A stretch of 64,000 bases of DNA from Diphasiastrum complanatum (Eukaryota; Streptophyta; Lycopodiopsida; Lycopodiales; Lycopodiaceae), in contig CM055095.1 in NCBI GenBank assembly GCA_029204225.1, forward strand, positions 66,985,940 through 67,049,939. The letters run 5' to 3'. A model generated the notes under the pieces. The model ran no database searches. It was not told the DNA's origin and was given only the letters and a program-made list of their open reading frames with translations. A program made the position numbers and the translations under genes. This document shows positions 61,021-64,000 of the stretch, in pieces (positions within the stretch are counted from its first letter, which is position 1; each line of letters starts with the position of its first letter).

Positions 61021-64000
61021 TTAACGATGGTAAGCTTTTATCTTATTTATGTTGGTTCGGTGCTTAAAAATTTCACCATTCAACTCGGCTAGCTTAACCG
61101 TGTTATTTTCATACAGTTTCACTATTACATATGGACCGTTCCAGCGTGGCCCCAACTTTTGAGGCATCAGCTCGTGTCTAGCATCATAGAACAACACTAA
61201 CTGCCCCTGTCTGAACTGGTAATCGCGCATGTTCCTATCATGAATCTCCTTCATGCGTCTTTTGTGGGTTTCTTGGTGATTTAGGACAACTATTCGGTGC
61301 TCGTCCAAGTTTTGTAAAGTGTCCAGTCGGTGCTGTATTGATTCTTTCTCTCCTAGGTCACGCTTCATGGCAAACCGCAAGGATGGGAGCTCTATTTCTA
61401 TTGGCAGTACACATTCTTGGCCATACATTAGAAAAAAGGATGTGTGGTTGGTATTGGTCTTATAGGTGGCATTATATGCCCACAATGCCAAGTACAGTTT
61501 TTTGTTCCAATCCCTCTTTTGGTCTGATACGGTTTTCCTTAGAATATCCACTAGTTGTTTGTTCGTGCTTTCAGCCTGACCGTTGGCTTGCGGGTGGTAG
61601 GATGTGCTTTTCCGGTGTTTGATCGTCAACTGATCGGTCAAATCCTTGATAGTTTTGTTTAGAAAATGGGTATCCCTGTCAAAGATGAGTTCTCTGGGTG
61701 TACCGAACTGGCCTATCACCTGTTCTAGTAAGAACCAAGCGGTTTCTTTTGCATTGTCTTTGGCCACAGCCCGTGCCTCAGCCCACTTTGTGAAATAGTC
61801 AGTGGCCACTATGATATAATGTTTTCGGCTAGATGAAGCTGGGTGTATTGGGCCAACGAAGTCGATGTCCCATTTTTCAAAGGGGAGACATGCCTGTATT
61901 GGAACTAACGATCGCACCCTGTTATCCGTCTTGTCAACTCGTTGACAGGTGTCGCAGTTCCGGGCATGTAAATGGGCATCTTGGAATAGTGTCGGCCACC
62001 AGTAACCCGCCCTCAGAATTTTCTGCCCTGTGAGTTGGCCGGCAAAGTGGCCCCTACAGGCATAATCGTGACACTCCTCTAGTATAAATTTGGCTTCTTC
62101 AGGAGTGACGCATCTTCGATACAACCCTTCTACACCTCGTCTATACAGTGTGCCCCCTATTAAAGCGAACTTTAGGGCTTGTAGACGTAGCTTTCGTTTT
62201 TCTGGAGTCGTCATACTGCTGGGTGTCTCTAGTGTGGATAGGTAGGTTGCTAAAGCTGTATACCACTCAGGAATTGTGTCAACGTGTACCCTCAAAAGTT
62301 CTCTTAAGTGATCAGTCTCCCACTCATCGTCTGTTTCAGTAACCCCTCCCAGCTCGCAAATACAATCGTTTAACCCTTGCATCTTAGGCGGCTTGCTTTG
62401 GAGGGTGTAGTCAAACTTCTGAAGGGAAATTATCCACTTCATTAAGCGCTCAGGAGGTTCTAATTTATTCATCATCAAGGTGACTACAGTACTCTTGGTA
62501 AAGACAGTCACTTTCCGATGCAATAGGTAATGCCTTAGTTTGGCGGCGGCGTAAGCTATCCCCAAACAAATTTTCTCAGCCTTACTATAATTAAGTTTAG
62601 CTTTGTTCAGTTTTCTCCCTATAAAAAGAATAGGGTGATATTTTTTGTCCCAAATCTGGGCCAGACAACAGTTTATGCACGTGTCCGTGGTGCTCGTGAA
62701 AACGAAGAACTCCCTGTCGTACATAGGTGGTTTCAATATTGGAGCGTTAGCCAAAGCTACTTTTAATTCCTGAAAAGTCTTCTCACATGCCTCGTCCCAG
62801 GTCCACTCCACGTTGGTTTTCAATAAGCCAGTCATCTGGTAAGTACGCGTGGCATAGGCCATCACATATCTTTTGTAATAACCGCTCGAGCCTAAGAAGG
62901 TCTGAAGTTGGGACACCATAGTTGGTGCCATCATGGCTAGGAGCATAGCTATTTTTTCTGGATCAGTTGCCATGCCGTATTTGCTAATGACATGTCCTAA
63001 CAGTACCCCGTAAGGAACTCCAAATAGGCACTTATTAGCATTCAAGGCTATACAGGTTACTGCGCACTTCTGAAAACACTTTTCTAGCATGGTGAGATGT
63101 TCTGTGACAGTGGCATGTAGAGTTCTTTTTGGTGCGAGGTACTATTGGGGAGCACCACTCGGTGTTCTCTACCGGAAATATCAAACCAGTATTTGGAAGT
63201 CTCTCGAGTTCAGTGTATACTCCTTCCTTTAGGTGGTAGGGTAGTCGGTGTTGTTTTTGTCGTATAGGTTTGGATCCCTCCTTCAGGGGTATTGTATGAG
63301 TCACTAGATCGGGTAGAATCCCCTTCAAATCTGAGTAGTCCCAGGCAAAAATATGCTGGTACTTTCTACACAGCCGTTCATATTCTCTTTTTTCTCCAAT
63401 GCCTAGGGAAGCACCTATTTTGATGTTCTTGGGCTCTTCTAGGGTTCCTAGGTTTATCAGGCAAATATCGGTGTCTCGAACTTTGGGAGGCCGCTCTTCT
63501 AAAGTGTTCCACTCTATGTCCAGTACTGATCTCAGGTCTGGTTCATCTTCACTCGTAGTGGACTCACCATCGTCCTCCCTACTCGTGACCTCCTCCCACT
63601 CAGACGAAGGTATGGGTGCTCTTTCTGACTGAGGCACCTCGGGATAACCGTCGACTATGGTACACTCTCTACCCCTTCCAAAAATCAGTACTCCTGCAAC
63701 GATGTCGACTGTGCAGTTGCTAAGCCTGAGCCATGGCCATCCTAGCAATATAGGGTACCCCCGGTTCCCGGCGTACATCCTCATGACGTAAACGTCCACT
63801 TGAATGGTCTTGTTAGCCATGGTAATGGGTACATTTTTAAGCTCGCCCTCTGGTTTGATCACAAAGTTGTTGGCTAGCTTTAGGGCTGTCAAGGTAGCGG
63901 GTTCTAGAGTAAAACCAAGGCGGTCTAAAAGTTCTAGACTTATGATGTTAACTGCCGACCCTGCATCAACTACGGCCCCTGAAATGACTAGGCCATCTAT
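61021..64000 (-). pseudogene. Tat-like Ty3/gypsy polyprotein: protease, RT (core deleted), RNase H, integrase
   Basis: Continues past the right edge. In minus order: retropepsin (GAVVDAGSAVNIIS, active site DAG; GYPILLGWPWLR), linker, RT start (HTIPLKEGSKPIRQKQHRLP, EWCSPIVPRTKKN), then a jump near 63,100-63,130 to the RT thumb (HLTMLEKCFQKCA, NKCLFGVPYGVLLGHVIS). All RT motifs up to and including YxDD are missing. From 63,090 a 689-codon open frame runs: RNase H with lost catalytic Asp residues (FTSTTDTCINCCLAQ, VFTKSTVV); integrase zinc domain (ECHDYACRGHF ... CDTCQ); core Asp-Asp-Glu (WDIDFVGP, IFDRDTHFLN, NGQAESTNK); GPY module; no chromodomain. The long open frame suggests fairly recent activity, perhaps by trans-complementation. 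Confidence 0.9.

Overview
This is a plant nuclear window. It carries two spliced genes with conventional GT-AG introns, buried in several kilobases of decayed retrotransposons, LINEs, a hAT transposon, a MITE and (GA/CT)n tracts. One gene encodes NME7, a nucleoside diphosphate kinase of cilia and basal bodies. In land plants that family is kept only where sperm are flagellated, so the source is most likely a fern; a lycophyte, cycad or Ginkgo is possible. This is inference from gene content. No bacterial features, rRNA, tRNA or CRISPR array were seen.

Positions 2,319-34,777 (minus strand): an FHA-type tyrosyl-DNA phosphodiesterase, TDP1. I could place eight exons with matching splice phases, giving residues 1-431: start codon, FHA domain, linker, phosphodiesterase N-terminal half and the first HxK motif. 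The 3' exons lie beyond the left edge. Its introns (187 bp to 11.3 kb) are inflated by a decayed Ty3/gypsy element (4.8-9.2 kb), chromovirus LTRs (0-1 kb and 16.1-16.6 kb), Ty1/copia fragments (18 kb, 22 kb), a LINE cluster (13.6-14.6 kb and 23-27.7 kb), a hAT element (29.5-31.8 kb) and a Tourist-like MITE (33.6-34.0 kb).

Positions 34.8-39.5 kb: intergenic DNA between the divergent TDP1 and NME7 genes. It holds an integrase remnant and an LTR-like block. Positions 39,550-43,653 (plus strand): NME7 exons 1-6, covering the DM10 domain, all of the first kinase domain and the start of the second. I found no later exon before the right edge.

Positions 43.7-64 kb: mostly retroelement DNA. It contains a chromovirus 3' end (45.9-46.9 kb), a tandem 742-bp repeat (52.8-54.3 kb), an unrecognised multi-frame coding block (54.3-56.4 kb), a Ty3/gypsy protease/RT fragment (56.4-58.5 kb) and a long Tat-like Ty3/gypsy polyprotein (59.6-64 kb) with two RNase H domains.

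The most interesting system is a LINE family whose copies are joined through (TC)n tracts. Several 5'-truncated copies have (TC)n on both sides. Their 3' ends share a 5-bp stem with a 4-nt loop showing compensatory changes, followed by a conserved AAGACATTAATAAAG-type segment and a (TC)n tail. This suggests a LINE that targets or primes on TC microsatellites. One member is an ORF1-only, HAL1-like derivative with a minisatellite 5' region.
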